A stretch of DNA of 64,000 nucleotides from DATFRX01 sp035630615. Its GTDB lineage: Bacteria; Actinomycetota; Actinomycetes; Propionibacteriales; Nocardioidaceae. Positions 26,402 to 35,203 of this stretch are shown here, piece after piece (the stretch's first letter is position 1; every line of letters starts with the position of its first letter). The stretch lies in contig DASQKI010000038.1 of the NCBI GenBank assembly GCA_035630615.1, forward strand, positions 1-64,000, given 5' to 3'. Made by a program: the position numbers and the translations under genes. The notes under the pieces are model-generated. The model did not search any database. It saw only the letters and a program-made list of their open reading frames with translations, and had not been told where the DNA came from.

Positions 26402-28846
26402 ATGCCAAGTCTCACCGTCGATGAGGCCCGCGCTCGAGCCGACCTGTTGAGCGTCGACAGCTACGACATACAACTGGATCTGACCCGGGGCGACAAGGTG
26501 TTTCGGTCGCGCAGTCAGATCACGTTTCGCGCCGATGCCGACGGCGAGACCTTCCTCGACGTCCGGCCGATCGACCTGCTCAATGCCCAGCTCGACGACG
26601 TCGATCTCGATCTCGGCGAGCTCCGGGACGGTCGACTCCCACTTCGACTGACCGCCGGCGAACACCGGGTCGTCGTCGAGGCCGACATGGCCTACAGCCA
26701 CGACGGCGAGGGGCTACATCGCAGTGTCGATCCGGCCGACGACCGCGTCTATGTCTATGCCATGGCGTTTCTGGACGCGGCTCCGCGGATCATCGGATGC
26801 TTCGACCAGCCCGACCTCAAGGCCGTCTATCGGACCGAGGTGACGGCGCCGACGGACTGGACCGTAATCGGCAACGCCCGCGCCCATCAGGAGGCGCCCG
26901 GCCGGTGGCGCCTCGACGAGACCCAGCCGTTGTCGACCTACTTCTGGACCATCGTCGCCGGCCACTATCACTCGATCACACGAGAGCACGACGTCATTCG
27001 GCTCGGCATCCACGCGACCCAGTCGTTGGCGAAACACCTCGACGCCGACGCCGACGAGATCTTCCGAGTCACGGGTCAGTCGTTCGATGCCTACCACCAG
27101 CTGTTCGGGATTCGCTACCCGTTCGGCGACTACCACCAAGCGTTCGTACCGGAGTTCAATGCCGGCGCGATGGAAAACCCCGGTTGCGTGACCTTCCGCG
27201 ACGAAATGGTGTTCCGGTCTCGAGTGCCAACCGGGCAGCGCAGCTGGCGAGCGCGGGTCATCGTGCACGAGATGGCGCACCAGTGGTTCGGCGATCTGGT
27301 CACCATGCGTTGGTGGGACGACCTGTGGCTCAACGAGTCGTTCGCCGAATACATGGCCTACCGGGTCTGCGACGACGCGACCGACTTCACCGACTCGTGG
27401 GTGGAGTTTGCCCATGTCCGCAAGCACTGGGGCATGCTCGCCGACCAGCGGGCGAGCACCCATCCGGTCGCCGGCAACGGGGCCCGCGACGCCGAGTCCG
27501 CCCTCGCCGACTTCGACGGCATCTCGTACGCGAAGGGCGCGGCGGTCCTCAAGCAGCTCAACGCGTACCTCGGGGATGACGTGTTCCTCGCCGGAGTGCG
27601 TCAACACCTGACCGACCACGCCTACGGCAACGCCACCCTGGCCGACCTGCTCGATGCCTGGAAGGCGGCCGGCGCCCATGACCTCGACGCCTGGGCGGAC
27701 GGCTGGCTGCGCAGCAGCGGACCCGACACCCTCGCGATCGTCGATGGCGTCCTGCGTCGGACTCCCCCGGCCTGGCGCCCGGCGTCGCGGCCACATCGGC
27801 TCACGCTGTGTCGCATCACGGAGGGTGGCCGCGCTGAAGACGCCGTCCTCGACGTGACCTCCGATGTCACTCCCCTCCCCTGGCGACCCGCCGCCGGCGG
27901 CCTTCTCGTGCCCGACGGCCGCGACCAGACCTGGGCGAAGATCCGCTACGACGCCGACACCCTGGCCGCGCTGCCGGACCGGATCGCGGCCGTGTCCGAC
28001 CCGGTCACTCGCGGCGCCATCTGGCTGTCTCTGCGCGATGCGGTCGCCGACGCCGAGCTGCCCCTGTCCACGGCGGTCGACCTGCTCTGCCGAACACTCC
28101 CCCACGAGACCGAAGACATCGCCGTCCGCGCCCTGTCGAACTGGGCGGGCACCGTGTTGATCGGCCAGTTCAGCAACCAGACGAGCGACTACCGAACCCG
28201 GGTCTCCGACGCACTCGCGACCCGGGTCGAAACCGCGCCGGCCGGATCGGGGCTCCAGCTCGCTGCCGTCCTGGGCTTGATCCCGTTGCTCGACGATGCC
28301 GACCTGCTGCGGTCCTGGCTCGAGGGGTCGCCGCCACACGGTTTGGTCATGGACGCCGAGCTGAGGTGGCCTGTCCTCGCCCAGTTGGCGCGACTCGGTG
28401 TGGTCACCGACGACGACATCGGCGCCGAGCTGTACCGAGATCACTCGGCTCAGGGCGCGATCCATGCCGTGCGATGCCGCGCCGCCCTGCCCCACGAGGA
28501 GTCGAAAGCCCGGGCCTGGCGCGGCATCGTCGGCGACGGCTCGCTGTCCAACTACGAGGTCTACGCGCTGTGCGAGGGATTCTGGTGGCCGGACCAGGAC
28601 ACGCTCCTCACGCCGTATGTCGAGCGGTACTTCGACGAGATGCCGTCCACCGCAGCCTTGCGATCCGGCGTCGTCGTCGCCCAGACCGCCAGCCTGGCCT
28701 TCCCCAAGTACGCGGTGCCGTCGCGCACGTTGGAGTTGGCGGAGCACTCGCTGCGCGGCGAGGCACTCGGGCCGGGGCTGCGACGTTCGGTCGCCGACCG
28801 GGTCGACGATCTGCGGCAGGCCCTCACGGTCCGCGCCGCGAGCTGA
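26402..28846 (+). CDS. pepN: Aminopeptidase N (M1 family metallopeptidase)
   Basis: An 814-residue cytosolic M1 zinc aminopeptidase, a little shorter than the usual 850-870. Substrate motif GAMENPG is near residue 258. The zinc site is HEMAHQWFGD near residue 289, with the third ligand Glu in WLNESFAEY about 20 residues on. A C-terminal helical ERAP1-like region follows. TACAGT at 26390-26395 lies 6 bases before ATG 26402, so the gene appears leaderless and the larger opening from 26102 is a shadow. It removes N-terminal residues from peptides during protein turnover. Confidence 0.95.
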   Translation: MPSLTVDEARARADLLSVDSYDIQLDLTRGDKVFRSRSQITFRADADGETFLDVRPIDLLNAQLDDVDLDLGELRDGRLPLRLTAGEHRVVVEADMAYSHDGEGLHRSVDPADDRVYVYAMAFLDAAPRIIGCFDQPDLKAVYRTEVTAPTDWTVIGNARAHQEAPGRWRLDETQPLSTYFWTIVAGHYHSITREHDVIRLGIHATQSLAKHLDADADEIFRVTGQSFDAYHQLFGIRYPFGDYHQAFVPEFNAGAMENPGCVTFRDEMVFRSRVPTGQRSWRARVIVHEMAHQWFGDLVTMRWWDDLWLNESFAEYMAYRVCDDATDFTDSWVEFAHVRKHWGMLADQRASTHPVAGNGARDAESALADFDGISYAKGAAVLKQLNAYLGDDVFLAGVRQHLTDHAYGNATLADLLDAWKAAGAHDLDAWADGWLRSSGPDTLAIVDGVLRRTPPAWRPASRPHRLTLCRITEGGRAEDAVLDVTSDVTPLPWRPAAGGLLVPDGRDQTWAKIRYDADTLAALPDRIAAVSDPVTRGAIWLSLRDAVADAELPLSTAVDLLCRTLPHETEDIAVRALSNWAGTVLIGQFSNQTSDYRTRVSDALATRVETAPAGSGLQLAAVLGLIPLLDDADLLRSWLEGSPPHGLVMDAELRWPVLAQLARLGVVTDDDIGAELYRDHSAQGAIHAVRCRAALPHEESKARAWRGIVGDGSLSNYEVYALCEGFWWPDQDTLLTPYVERYFDEMPSTAALRSGVVVAQTASLAFPKYAVPSRTLELAEHSLRGEALGPGLRRSVADRVDDLRQALTVRAAS

Positions 28847-28870
28847 CTGTCGGTCGCGCCGCTGCCATTC

Positions 28871-28991
28871 GCGTCGAGGTTGCGCGTCCTGCCCGCCACC
28901 AAGGGAGACGCGCGCCGTTCCCATGGACAGGCGGGCAGGACGCGCAATCTCGACGCAAGGAGATGGGCAGGACGCGCAATCTCGGCGCAAG
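28871..28991. repeat. 27-bp inverted repeat with a third direct copy
   Basis: The arm at 28871-28897 is the reverse complement, with one mismatch, of 28930-28956; the core is GGCAGGACGCGCAATCTCGA. A third partial copy runs 28965-28991 in the same direction as the second. The array fills most of the gap between pepN and fdhD. It could form a strong hairpin and stop transcription from pepN. It has no coding potential of its own. Confidence 0.8.
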
Positions 28992-29020
28992 GGATGTCGA
29001 CCGGGTGACACACTGAAGGG

Positions 29021-29857
29021 GTGAGGACTGATCGACGCCCGGGACCGACGCAGCGGGTCCGCGTACGCGAGTGGAACGGCGACACCGTCACGAACCACGA
29101 AGATCGGCTCGCGACAGAGGAGCCGCTCGAGATCCGACTGTCGTGGCCCGACTCGCCGGCGCAGCGGTTCGTCACGACGATGCGGACGCCTGGCCATGAC
29201 TTCGCGCTAGCCGCCGGTCTGTCCTATGCAGAGGGAATCTTCGACGACGTCGACAACGTACGGACGGTCGCCTACTGCACCGACGTCGACCTGCGTCCGG
29301 AGCAGGAGTACAACGTCGTCACCATCGACCTGGCGGCTCCGCCGATTCGTTGGACCGAACGCACCCTCGCGATGACGTCGGCCTGCGGCGTCTGCGGCAA
29401 GCAAAGCATCGACGCCGTCTTCGACATCGGGGCCGAGCCGCAGCCGGTCGAGCCGACGATCGACGCCGCAATCGCCCGTGGCCTGCCGGATCGACTCCGC
29501 GATGCGCAGCGGATCTTCGACAGCACGGGTGGCCTGCACGCCGCCGGACTGTTCGACGCCAATGGTCGGGCCCTCGTGGTGCGCGAAGACATCGGCCGCC
29601 ACAACGCCGTCGACAAGGTCGTCGGCGAGCAGCTGCTCAGCGGCGCCTCGACGCCGCCGGCCGCGGTCGCCGTCAGCGGTCGGCTCGGGTTCGAGATCGT
29701 GCAAAAGGCCGCGGCCGCCCGCATCCCCGTCGTCGTGTCGGTCGGAGCCGCCTCGAGCCTCGCGGTCCAGGTCGCAGACACCTTCGGTGTCTGCCTTGCG
29801 ACCTTTGTCCGAGGCGATCGCATGGTCGTGCTGACCCACGCAGATCGCTTGTGCTGA
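29021..29857 (+). CDS. fdhD: FdhD sulfurtransferase for molybdenum cofactor
   Basis: A 278-residue protein that transfers sulfur to the molybdenum cofactor, classically for formate dehydrogenase. CGVCGK at residues 122-127 holds the two reactive Cys. GGLHAAGLFDANGRALVVRE and EDIGRHNAVDKVVGE follow, and VSGRLGFEIVQKAAAARIP binds the cofactor. The GTG at 29021 is preceded by GAAGGG. No formate dehydrogenase is visible in the window; two molybdenum hydroxylases are encoded 20 kb either side, but FdhD is not the known partner of that class. Confidence 0.93.
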   Translation: MRTDRRPGPTQRVRVREWNGDTVTNHEDRLATEEPLEIRLSWPDSPAQRFVTTMRTPGHDFALAAGLSYAEGIFDDVDNVRTVAYCTDVDLRPEQEYNVVTIDLAAPPIRWTERTLAMTSACGVCGKQSIDAVFDIGAEPQPVEPTIDAAIARGLPDRLRDAQRIFDSTGGLHAAGLFDANGRALVVREDIGRHNAVDKVVGEQLLSGASTPPAAVAVSGRLGFEIVQKAAAARIPVVVSVGAASSLAVQVADTFGVCLATFVRGDRMVVLTHADRLC

Positions 29858-29900
29858 GGGGTTTGCTGCGACGTCGCCGATACCAGTTAGGCTCGCCGCC

Positions 29901-31406
29901 ATGTCGCATGACATCGACGCCAGCTTCCTGGCTCTCCCCCTCCGGCGCCTGGCCGACGCGGCGCTGCAACGTGCCCGAGACTTTCAGGTCGAACACGCCG
30001 ACTTTCGGCTCGAGCGGCTGCGAAGTCAGACCCTCCGATTGCGCGACGGCGCGCTCGAAGGCGCCCACGACGGCGAGGATCTCGGCTTCGCGGTTCGGGT
30101 GATCGTCGACGGTACGTGGGGCTTCGCCGCGAGCGTCGAGCTGACGACGGAGGCGGCCATCCGCACCACGGAGGAAGCCATCCGGGTCGCGCAGGTGTCG
30201 GCCGCGATCAGCTCGGAGCGCATCGAGCTGGCGCCGGAGCCGATCTACGACGACGTCACGTGGGTGTCGTCATACGCGATCGACCCGCTGTCGGTGCCGG
30301 TCGCCGACAAGGTGGAGCGCCTCGCCGACTGGAGCAACCGACTCCTCGGCCACGACACGGTCGCCCATGTCGGCGCGTCGCTGGAGCAGGTCGTCGAAAA
30401 CAAGTTCTACGCCGACCTGGCCGGCACGATCACGACCCAGCAACGAGTACGCCTGCAGCCCGAGCTCACAGCGCATGGCACCGACGAAGCCAGCGGCCGG
30501 TTCGACTCGATGCGCACCATCGCGCCGCCGGTCGGCCGCGGTTGGGAATACCTCGCCGACGGCTACGACTGGGACTCCGAACTGGCCGAGATCCCCGAGC
30601 TCCTGGCCGAGAAGCTCTCCGCCAAGTCAGTCGACGCCGGCGTGCTCGACCTCGTCATCGACCCCTCCAACCTCTGGCTCGTGATCCACGAGTCGATCGG
30701 GCACGCAACCGAGCTCGATCGGGCCCTCGGCTACGAGGCCAACTACGCCGGCACCTCGTTCGCGACCTGGGACCAGCTCGGCTCGTTGGCGTACGGCTCG
30801 CCGGTCATGCATGTCACGGGCGACCGCACCGTCGAGCACGGTCTGTCGACCATCGGCTACGACGACGAGGGCGTCCAGTCGCAGTCGTGGGACATCGTCA
30901 AGGACGGCACCCTCGTCGGCTATCAGCTCGACCGTCGCATGGCCCAGATGAAGAGGCTCGGCCGCTCCAACGGCTGCGCGTTCGCCGACTCCCCCGGACA
31001 CATTCCGATCCAGCGGATGGCCAACGTCTCACTCCAGCCGGCCGAGGACGGTCCGAGCACCGAGGAGCTGATCAGCCAGGTCGAAGACGGGCTCTATGTC
31101 CTCGGCGATCGGTCGTGGTCGATCGACATGCAGCGGTTCAACTTCCAGTTCACCGGGCAGCGGTTCTACCGGATTCGGGGCGGCAAGCTCGACGGGCAGG
31201 TCCGCGACGTCGCCTACCAGAGCTCGACCACCGATTTCTGGGGCTCGATGGAAGCCGTCGGCGGCCCACAGACCTGGGTGCTCGGCGGCGCGTTCAACTG
31301 CGGCAAGGCCCAGCCCGGCCAGGTCGCACCGGTCAGCCATGGCTGCCCGTCGGCACTGTTTCGCGGCGTACGGATCCTCAACACCCAAGCGGAGGCTGGC
31401 CGATGA
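29901..31406 (+). CDS. tldD: TldD metalloprotease subunit
   Basis: A 501-residue catalytic subunit of the TldD/TldE protease. The metal site HESIGHATE is at about residues 263-271 (HExxxH). GVQSQSWDIVKDGTLVGYQL and the C-terminal GGAFNCGKAQPGQ are family blocks. The complex degrades unfolded peptides and in some bacteria matures peptide natural products. TAGGCT (29888-29893) lies 7 bases before ATG 29901, a leaderless start. It overlaps tldE by 4 bases (ATGA). Confidence 0.94.
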   Translation: MSHDIDASFLALPLRRLADAALQRARDFQVEHADFRLERLRSQTLRLRDGALEGAHDGEDLGFAVRVIVDGTWGFAASVELTTEAAIRTTEEAIRVAQVSAAISSERIELAPEPIYDDVTWVSSYAIDPLSVPVADKVERLADWSNRLLGHDTVAHVGASLEQVVENKFYADLAGTITTQQRVRLQPELTAHGTDEASGRFDSMRTIAPPVGRGWEYLADGYDWDSELAEIPELLAEKLSAKSVDAGVLDLVIDPSNLWLVIHESIGHATELDRALGYEANYAGTSFATWDQLGSLAYGSPVMHVTGDRTVEHGLSTIGYDDEGVQSQSWDIVKDGTLVGYQLDRRMAQMKRLGRSNGCAFADSPGHIPIQRMANVSLQPAEDGPSTEELISQVEDGLYVLGDRSWSIDMQRFNFQFTGQRFYRIRGGKLDGQVRDVAYQSSTTDFWGSMEAVGGPQTWVLGGAFNCGKAQPGQVAPVSHGCPSALFRGVRILNTQAEAGR

Positions 31407-32791
31407 CCGCCAACACCCCACAGGACCTCGTGGATCAGGCCCTGGAAGCCTCGACTGCCGACGGCTGCGTCGTCATCGTCGACGCGTCGTCGAGCGCCAA
31501 CCTCCGATGGGCCAACAACACCCTCACGACCAACGGCATGATGACCGCGTCGCGCGTGAGTGTGATCTCGACCGTCGACGGTGGCCAGGGAGTCGCCGCG
31601 GCGGCGATCACCCGCAGCGCGTCGTCGGTGGAGGAAGTGCGCGCCCTCGTCGAAGCCGCTGACGCCGCGGCTCGCGACGCCGGACCTGCCGAGGACGCCG
31701 CGCCGCTCGTCGACGGCGATACCGGCGCCGATTGGAACGACGCGCCCGAACCGACATCGATCTCGGTGTTCGACACGTTCGCACCGGCGCTAGGCGAGGC
31801 GTTCGATCGAGCCCGCTCCGACGACCGGTTGCTCTACGGCTACGTCGAGCACACCGTCGACACGATCTACCTCGGCTCGTCGACCGGGATCCGGCTGCGC
31901 CACGTCCAGCCGACCGGGCACGTCGGCATCACGGGCAAGTCCGGAGACCTGACGCGGTCGGCGTGGGTCGGCCAGTCGACGCGAGACTTCTCCGAAGTCG
32001 ACGCCCTCGACCTCGATACCGAGCTGAAGCGCCGGCTCGGCTGGGCGTCTCGCACCGTCGCACTCCCGGCTGGGCGCTACGACACCTTGCTACCGCCGGC
32101 TGCCGTGGCGGATCTGCTGATCTACGCGTACTGGACGTCGGCCGCTCGCGACGCGCACGAGGGCCAAACCGTCTACAGCAAGCCCGGCGGCGGCACCCGA
32201 GTCGGCGAACGACTGTCGAACAAGGGTGTCGGCATCTACTCCGATCCCGGCTATCCCCGGCTCCAGTGCTCGCCCTTCGTCATCGCCCCGGCGTCATCGA
32301 GTGTGAGCAGCGTCTTCGACAACGGCCTGCGGCTCGACCGCACCGACTGGATCAGCGAGGGCAACCTCGCGGCGCTGGCGCAGACCCGGCATTCGGCCAA
32401 CCTGACCGAGTTGCCCGTGACACCCGCGATCGACAACCTCGTCATGGAGGTCGACGGCGGATCCGGCTCGGTCGACGACCTCGTGTCCGACGTCGAGCGT
32501 GGCCTGCTGCTGACGTGCCTCTGGTACATCCGCGAGGTCGACCCGCAAACGCTGCTGCTCACCGGCCTCACTCGCGATGGTGTCTATCTCGTCGAGGACG
32601 GCGAGGTCACGGGCGCGGTCAACAACTTCCGGTTCAACGAGAGCCCGATCGACCTGCTCGATCGGTTTACGTCCGCGGGTGCGTCGGTGCCGTCGTTTTC
32701 GCGGGAGTGGGGTGACTACTTCCCGCGGACCGCGACTCCGGCGTTGCGGGTGCCCGACTTCAACATGAGCACCGTCAGCCAGGCCCAGTAG
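31403..32791 (+). CDS. tldE: TldE/PmbA-family protease subunit
   Basis: A 462-residue partner of TldD without a metal site. NLRWANNTLTTNGMMTASRVS is the N-terminal core. GVGIYSDPGYPRLQCSPFVI and VYLVEDGEVTGAVNNFRFNE are the C-terminal features. It completes the peptide-degrading chamber. The ATG at 31403 overlaps the TldD stop, so both are made in step. There is no precursor-peptide gene nearby to suggest a natural-product role. Confidence 0.92.
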   Translation: MTANTPQDLVDQALEASTADGCVVIVDASSSANLRWANNTLTTNGMMTASRVSVISTVDGGQGVAAAAITRSASSVEEVRALVEAADAAARDAGPAEDAAPLVDGDTGADWNDAPEPTSISVFDTFAPALGEAFDRARSDDRLLYGYVEHTVDTIYLGSSTGIRLRHVQPTGHVGITGKSGDLTRSAWVGQSTRDFSEVDALDLDTELKRRLGWASRTVALPAGRYDTLLPPAAVADLLIYAYWTSAARDAHEGQTVYSKPGGGTRVGERLSNKGVGIYSDPGYPRLQCSPFVIAPASSSVSSVFDNGLRLDRTDWISEGNLAALAQTRHSANLTELPVTPAIDNLVMEVDGGSGSVDDLVSDVERGLLLTCLWYIREVDPQTLLLTGLTRDGVYLVEDGEVTGAVNNFRFNESPIDLLDRFTSAGASVPSFSREWGDYFPRTATPALRVPDFNMSTVSQAQ

Positions 32792-32792
32792 C

Positions 32793-32857
32793 GCCGATCC
32801 GTGAGTTCTAACCTGCCGATCCGCGAGTTCTGACCCGCCGATCCGCGAGTTCTGACC
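32793..32857 (+). repeat. Three tandem copies of a 22-bp repeat (left cluster)
   Basis: The unit GCCGATCCGYGAGTTCTRAC is repeated at 32793-32814, 32815-32836 and 32837-32857, starting 1 base after the tldE stop. The same unit in the opposite direction occurs at 33710-33822 beyond the methyltransferase gene. The two clusters bracket that gene. Confidence 0.88.
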
Positions 32858-32871
32858 GCCTGCTAGGGCGG

Positions 32872-33651
32872 TCAGCGTCGACGCGCGACGTACACGATAT
32901 TGAGGTAGTGCTTCTCGACGACGGGGTGTTCGCGAGCACCGATCCGTTCGCGAATCGCGCCGAACAGCTGCTGGCGCTGGCGCTCGGTCATGGCGATGTG
33001 GCCGGAGTACGTCCGGAGCACGTCGATGTATTCGTCGGCGGTGTACGTACGCGACCACACGTGCCGTCGGGTACGCGGCGCCTCGAACCACCCGGAGTCG
33101 ACGATCTCGACGCCCAAGGTCTCCTCGATCTCGTGCGGCGGCGATGGACCACCTGGCGGTCCTGGCTCGCCGATCTGGTCGTACACCTCCTGGATCTCGG
33201 CGAAGAACCGGTCACCTCCGGGTGGGCACACATGATGGGTCTCGACCAAAGCCAACACGCCGCCGAGCCGCAGCAACGACGCCGTCTTGCGATATCCCGC
33301 CGCCGGATCGATCCAATGCCAAGCTGTCGCGGCGACGACGGCGTCATAGAGCGTGTCGCCGGGCGGAGTCCAGTCCTCGAAGCGAGACACCGTGATCGAG
33401 ACGTTCGGGTGTCCGACGAATCGGTCGGCGGCGACAGCGGCGAGGTCGGCGCCGGGCTCGATCGCGGTCACCGACCAGCCGCGGCGAACCAGCGAGCCGG
33501 TGGCCTGGCCCGTGCCAGGGCCGACCTCGACGATGCGAGATCCGTCGGCCAAGCGACCCAGCTCGGCGATGTCGTCGAAGACCGGCTCGGGATAGACGGG
33601 CCGCACTCGGTCGTACAGCTCGGCAACCGAGTCGAACACGATGCCATCCAT
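32872..33651 (-). CDS. Class I SAM-dependent methyltransferase
   Basis: A 259-residue methyltransferase. Motif I is IVEVGPGTGQATG near residues 41-53, the acidic end of strand 2 is AIEPGAD, and AVVAATAWHWIDPA is the post-I block typical of the methyltransferase-11 type. The C-terminal half continues RTYTADEYIDVLRTYSGHI. The acceptor is unknown. I use ATG 33651 after GGCGGAGG; the opening to 33711 runs into the repeat cluster. The gene lies on its own between two repeat clusters of opposite direction. Confidence 0.87.
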   Translation of the reverse strand: MDGIVFDSVAELYDRVRPVYPEPVFDDIAELGRLADGSRIVEVGPGTGQATGSLVRRGWSVTAIEPGADLAAVAADRFVGHPNVSITVSRFEDWTPPGDTLYDAVVAATAWHWIDPAAGYRKTASLLRLGGVLALVETHHVCPPGGDRFFAEIQEVYDQIGEPGPPGGPSPPHEIEETLGVEIVDSGWFEAPRTRRHVWSRTYTADEYIDVLRTYSGHIAMTERQRQQLFGAIRERIGAREHPVVEKHYLNIVYVARRR

Positions 33652-33660
33652 CACGCCTCC

Positions 33661-33822
33661 GCCATCCGTGAGTTTCGACCCGCTCGTCCGTGAGAAAAGA
33701 TCCTCGCGCACGATCCAAACTCACGGATGATGAGGTCGAAACTCACGGATCAGCGGATCGAAACTCACGGATCGGCAAACCAGAACTCACGGATCGGCGG
33801 ACCAGAACTCACGGATCGGCGT
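33661..33822 (-). repeat. Cluster of the same 22-bp repeat family (right cluster)
   Basis: One copy in the plus direction (ATCCGTGAGTTTCGACCC, 33663-33680) is followed by five in the minus direction, each with ACTCACGGAT: near 33719, 33742, 33763, 33784 and 33807. The last four are spaced 21-23 bases apart, so the unit length matches the left cluster. The copies vary at the flanks (TCGAAACTC, CAGAACTC). The cluster ends just inside the 3' end region of the serine hydrolase gene. Confidence 0.85.
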
Positions 33823-33826
33823 GGGG

Positions 33827-35203
33827 TTAGGGGCTGTTGGGGGTGCGGGTGAGGGTGTAGGTGGCGAGGTCGAGATGCGAGATGGTGCCGTCCTCTCGCC
33901 GTACGACGCGCAGCGACTCCCCCGCGAAGTAGGCGTCCCGTCCGCGCCACTCGTCGTGCCCGACCGGCTCCAACCGGCTCGACCGCGCCGGCCTGCCGGC
34001 ATCGAGCATGAGCATGCCGTCGCGCACCACCAGCGTGAACGGCGTGTTGCCCCAGTACCACGGTCCGAGCAACTCGTCGGCTCCGTCGATCGTCGGCTCC
34101 GGCACCCACTCGCCCGACAACCGGGGCTCCCGCTCGGCGACGATGTCGAGCAAGGTGTGCGCCAAGGTCGGGGTGCCACCGCGAGTGCCGTTGGACAGCG
34201 TGACCGCCGCGATCCGCTCGTCGGGGTCGATCGCGAGGCACGCCAAGAACCCGGGCATCGACCCGCCGTGCCCGAATCGTGTCGTCCCGCCGGACAGCTC
34301 GAGGCCAAGCCCCCACGCCATGTCGAGACCGCTGTCCGGACCGCCCCCGACCGGGATCCGCATCTCCTCGGCGGTGGCCGGCGCGAGTACGGCCGGGTCG
34401 GGGTCGAGCCAAAACGCCGCGTAGCGCGCCAAGTCCTCGACGGTGCTCCAGAGCTGACCGGCCGGCGCCATCGCCCCGGTGTCGGTGTGCGGCTCCTCGT
34501 CGAGCCGACCCGACCACGGGTGGACCGAATAGCCCTGCGCGTGCGGCGTCGTCGGCGAGTACGTCGTGCGCCGCATCCCGATCGGCTTGAGGAGGCGCGT
34601 ACGCACGACGTCCCACCAGGATGTGCCGCGCAGCCGACCGACGAGCTCGCCGAGCAGGCCGTACGCGAGATTCGAGTAGTGGAACCGCTGTCCCGCCGGG
34701 AGCACGAGCTCCTGCTTGCCCACCCGCGCGGCCAGGTCATCGAAGTCGCTACCGTCGTGGCGCTCCCACCACGGCCCTTCGGGTTCGGCGGGCAGACCGC
34801 CGCTGTGCGACAGCAACCGCCGGATCGGCGTCGCGGCAAACGGTGTCTCGTCGCTGAGCATCGATCCGATCGGCGCGTCGAGGTCGAGCAGGCCCTCGTC
34901 GCGGCACTGCAGGACGGCGATCGCGGTCATCGTTTTGGTGAGCGAGCCGATCCGGTATTGCAGGTCGGGCCCGGCCGCCGTGTCACCGGCGTGACGCCCA
35001 CGGGCCGATGTCCACACCAACGCACCGGATCGCACCACGCCGACCACCAGCGACGGCTGCCGAGTCGCCGACTGCACCTCGGCGACCTCGCGAAGCAGCG
35101 CGTCGACCGTGTCGGCGCGCAGCGCGGCGCCGCTCGTTTTGGCGCTGGGGACCCCTACGCCAATAGGTTCGTCGCTGGGGACCCCTGCGCCAAAACCGCT
35201 CAC
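33827..35203 (-). CDS. Serine hydrolase (beta-lactamase class C/esterase family)
   Basis: A 458-residue serine beta-lactamase-like hydrolase. The nucleophile motif SxxK is SLTK in YRIGSLTKTMTAI, the tyrosine motif is YSNLAYG, and a C-terminal HGGSMPGF supplies the third site. A C-terminal lipocalin-like extension (residues about 350-458) is present. Family members are peptidases, esterases or PBP-like. The GTG at 35203 overlaps the gcvP stop (GTGA). The first 25 residues come from repeated palindromes (GVPSDEP, GVPSAKT), so translation might instead start further in. Confidence 0.85.
   Translation of the reverse strand: MSGFGAGVPSDEPIGVGVPSAKTSGAALRADTVDALLREVAEVQSATRQPSLVVGVVRSGALVWTSARGRHAGDTAAGPDLQYRIGSLTKTMTAIAVLQCRDEGLLDLDAPIGSMLSDETPFAATPIRRLLSHSGGLPAEPEGPWWERHDGSDFDDLAARVGKQELVLPAGQRFHYSNLAYGLLGELVGRLRGTSWWDVVRTRLLKPIGMRRTTYSPTTPHAQGYSVHPWSGRLDEEPHTDTGAMAPAGQLWSTVEDLARYAAFWLDPDPAVLAPATAEEMRIPVGGGPDSGLDMAWGLGLELSGGTTRFGHGGSMPGFLACLAIDPDERIAAVTLSNGTRGGTPTLAHTLLDIVAEREPRLSGEWVPEPTIDGADELLGPWYWGNTPFTLVVRDGMLMLDAGRPARSSRLEPVGHDEWRGRDAYFAGESLRVVRREDGTISHLDLATYTLTRTPNSP
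35137..35196. repeat. Two palindromic repeats within the serine hydrolase 5' end
   Basis: TTGGCGCTGGGGACCCCTA and CGCCAA at 35139-35163 recur at 35170-35194 as GTCGCTGGGGACCCCTGCGCCAA. Each unit is nearly self-complementary (TTGGCG...GGGGACCCC...CGCCAA), and the outer TTTTGGCG pairs with CGCCAAAA across both. The pair sits at the gcvP/hydrolase junction and adds the sequence GVPS twice to the hydrolase N-terminus. The layout is like REP/BIME elements. Confidence 0.8.

Noticed and set aside
26714..29197. Minus-strand open frame of 827 codons opposite aminopeptidase N
   Set aside because: The opposite strand encodes a full M1 peptidase with all motifs. This frame has no recognisable domain and runs on through the repeat region.
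32793..33822. Tandem 22-bp repeats as a CRISPR array
   Set aside because: Copies are adjacent without unique spacers of constant length, the units are in both directions, and no cas gene is near.
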